Shown: piece by piece, positions 5,021 to 5,928 of the stretch
Numbering within the stretch: the stretch's first letter is position 1
How the letters are laid out: the number at the start of each line of letters is the position of its first letter
Assembly: GCA_002299865.1 (NCBI GenBank)
Contig: DBNV01000119.1
Location: 1-5,928, forward strand
DNA length: 5,928 nt
DNA from: Desulfonatronaceae bacterium UBA663
Lineage (GTDB): Bacteria; Desulfobacterota; Desulfovibrionia; Desulfovibrionales; Desulfonatronaceae
Reading direction: 5' to 3'
Translations under genes and position numbers: made by a program
The notes under the pieces: model-generated
The model's input: only the letters and a program-made list of their open reading frames with translations
The model's database searches: none
What the model was told of the DNA's origin: nothing

Positions 5021-5746
5021 ATGTTTGGCGCCCAGGGCCTGTTCCACCAGGAAGAAGCTCAACTCAGCCTTAATATCGACCTCATTCAGCGCGTGTTCGA
5101 GCACGCCAAGCCCCTCGGGCACAATGAAAGCCCGGCCGACTTGAATCTTGGCTTTGGCTTCTTATATTACGGCCTGGTGCGTGCCCTGCGTCCCGCGCAC
5201 GTCCTGGTGATCGGCTCCGGTTTCGGCTTCAGCGTGACCTGCCTGGCCCTGGGCATCAAGGACAACCGGAAGGGACGGCTCTCCTTCGTGGACCCGTCAT
5301 ACTCCCTTATCAAACATGGACCGTTCAAGACCATCGGCGGCAAGGACAACTGGTCGGACCCGGAAACCGTGCGCGCCCACTTCGCCCGTTTCGGCGTGGA
5401 GGACATCGTCACTCACTACAAGATGACCAGCCGGGAATTCTTCGCTTCCTACGAGAGACATAAACTGTCCACGATCCAGGTGGCCTTCATCGACGGCAGC
5501 CACGCCTTCAAGAATGTGCGGGAGGATTTTCTCGGCGTGTACCGACATTGCACTAAGAACTCCTACATTCTGATGCACGACACGAACATCTACATCCGCG
5601 AGATGCTGAAGCACTCCGGAGTGAAGCGCTGGCTTAAGCTTGTGCAGGACAAAAAAGACATGTTCGAGGCTGTGGATTTCCCCTTTGACTCGGGGGTGGC
5701 CCTGGTGCGGGTGAGGCGGAAAACACACTGGGAGGAGGCGCCATGA
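5021..5746 (+). CDS. Class I SAM-dependent methyltransferase (Methyltransf_24-like)
   Basis: A 241-residue Rossmann-fold methyltransferase. Motif I is VLVIGSGFGFS at residues 61-71, the ribose-binding acid is Asp91 in FVDPSY, and AFIDGSHAFKNVREDF (155-170) with ILMHDTN (183-189, His186-Asp187) is the pattern of the Methyltransf_24 group, whose members methylate sugars, macrolides or other small molecules. No signal peptide or membrane helix is seen. The ATG at 5021 is preferred: GGGGGAGG lies at 5005-5012, eight bases upstream, whereas an in-frame TTG at 5000 has no such site. The stop overlaps the psd start as ATGA, so the two are translationally coupled, hinting at a role in envelope or lipid chemistry. 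The substrate is unknown. Confidence 0.85.
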   Translation: MFGAQGLFHQEEAQLSLNIDLIQRVFEHAKPLGHNESPADLNLGFGFLYYGLVRALRPAHVLVIGSGFGFSVTCLALGIKDNRKGRLSFVDPSYSLIKHGPFKTIGGKDNWSDPETVRAHFARFGVEDIVTHYKMTSREFFASYERHKLSTIQVAFIDGSHAFKNVREDFLGVYRHCTKNSYILMHDTNIYIREMLKHSGVKRWLKLVQDKKDMFEAVDFPFDSGVALVRVRRKTHWEEAP

Positions 5747-5928
5747 GCATGTATTTCATCGCGGGAGCGGCCTTCATCGTGGCTGCTGTTCTTTTTTGGC
5801 GGTTTTTCTGGTTTTTTCGCAATCCGTCGCGGAGCGCGCCGCCCGGGGAAGCCCTGCTCAGTCCGGCGGACGGGAAGGTGGTCTACGTGCGCGAAGTACA
5901 GCCTAAGGAGCCGGTGATCACCATCAAG
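5743..5928 (+). CDS. psd: Phosphatidylserine decarboxylase, N-terminal 62 residues (runs off right edge)
   Basis: Psd is a pyruvoyl enzyme that makes phosphatidylethanolamine at the cytoplasmic membrane; the precursor cleaves itself at a C-terminal LGST/GST-type motif, which would lie beyond 5928. Visible here are a hydrophobic N-terminal helix (about residues 4-21), the aromatic-basic stretch RFFWFFRNPSR and LLSPADGKVVYV, which is the Psd signature. The short leader and one helix fit the small (about 215-residue) Psd type common in Deltaproteobacteria. Start at 5743 follows GGAGGAGG at 5731-5738 and shares ATGA with the methyltransferase stop; an in-frame ATG at 5749 is also possible. In many genomes pssA follows psd. 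Confidence 0.9.
   Translation, partial: MSMYFIAGAAFIVAAVLFWRFFWFFRNPSRSAPPGEALLSPADGKVVYVREVQPKEPVITIK

Noticed and set aside
1..5928. CRISPR arrays, tRNA and rRNA genes
   Set aside because: No regularly spaced repeats, no tRNA cloverleaf with a TTCRA arm and no rRNA-like conserved segment were seen on either strand.

Overview
The window reads as two pieces with different ancestry. Positions 1 to about 1900 are GC-rich. Their minus-strand genes (cobQ, and a threonine-phosphate decarboxylase ORF) look like the cobalamin operon of a betaproteobacterium of the Comamonadaceae type. Positions of about 2044 to 5928 are lower in GC and resemble Desulfovibrio-like sulfate reducers: a PLP sugar aminotransferase, a MoaD/ThiS-like sulfur carrier with its E1-like partner, a SAM methyltransferase and phosphatidylserine decarboxylase. 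These placements rest on family recognition by eye; no search was run. The mix could be horizontal transfer, a metagenomic assembly chimera or a clone junction, and the sequence alone does not decide.

Layout. 1-894 (minus) is the N-terminal 298 residues of cobyric acid synthase, running off the left edge. 891-1640 (minus) is a threonine-phosphate decarboxylase ORF joined to cobQ by an ATGA overlap. It seems to have lost a central block of roughly 75 codons and is probably dead. About 1637-1892 (minus) is a broken IS5-type transposase tail. 1893-2043 has no gene but holds a partial copy of a small palindromic repeat, and the change of ancestry falls here. 2044-3663 (minus) is a 539-residue protein in which a PIN-like domain precedes a complete DegT/DnrJ/EryC1/StrS aminotransferase; it has a strong sigma-70-type promoter and a good ribosome binding site. 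3664-3972 is the divergent intergenic region and carries a complete 44-bp palindromic element bounded by identical 8-bp direct repeats, the mark of a transposed mini-element. 3973-4912 (plus) is the sulfur carrier/E1 pair. 5021-5746 (plus) is a class I methyltransferase, translationally coupled to psd, which runs off the right edge.

How the genes work together. CobQ and the decarboxylase ORF belong to late B12 synthesis. The carrier/E1 pair is a sulfur-transfer module of the kind used for molybdopterin, tungstopterin or thiamin. The methyltransferase and psd form the start of a membrane-lipid or envelope unit. The aminotransferase fusion stands alone. The most distinctive items are the PIN-like/aminotransferase fusion and the 44-bp element with its 8-bp target duplication.
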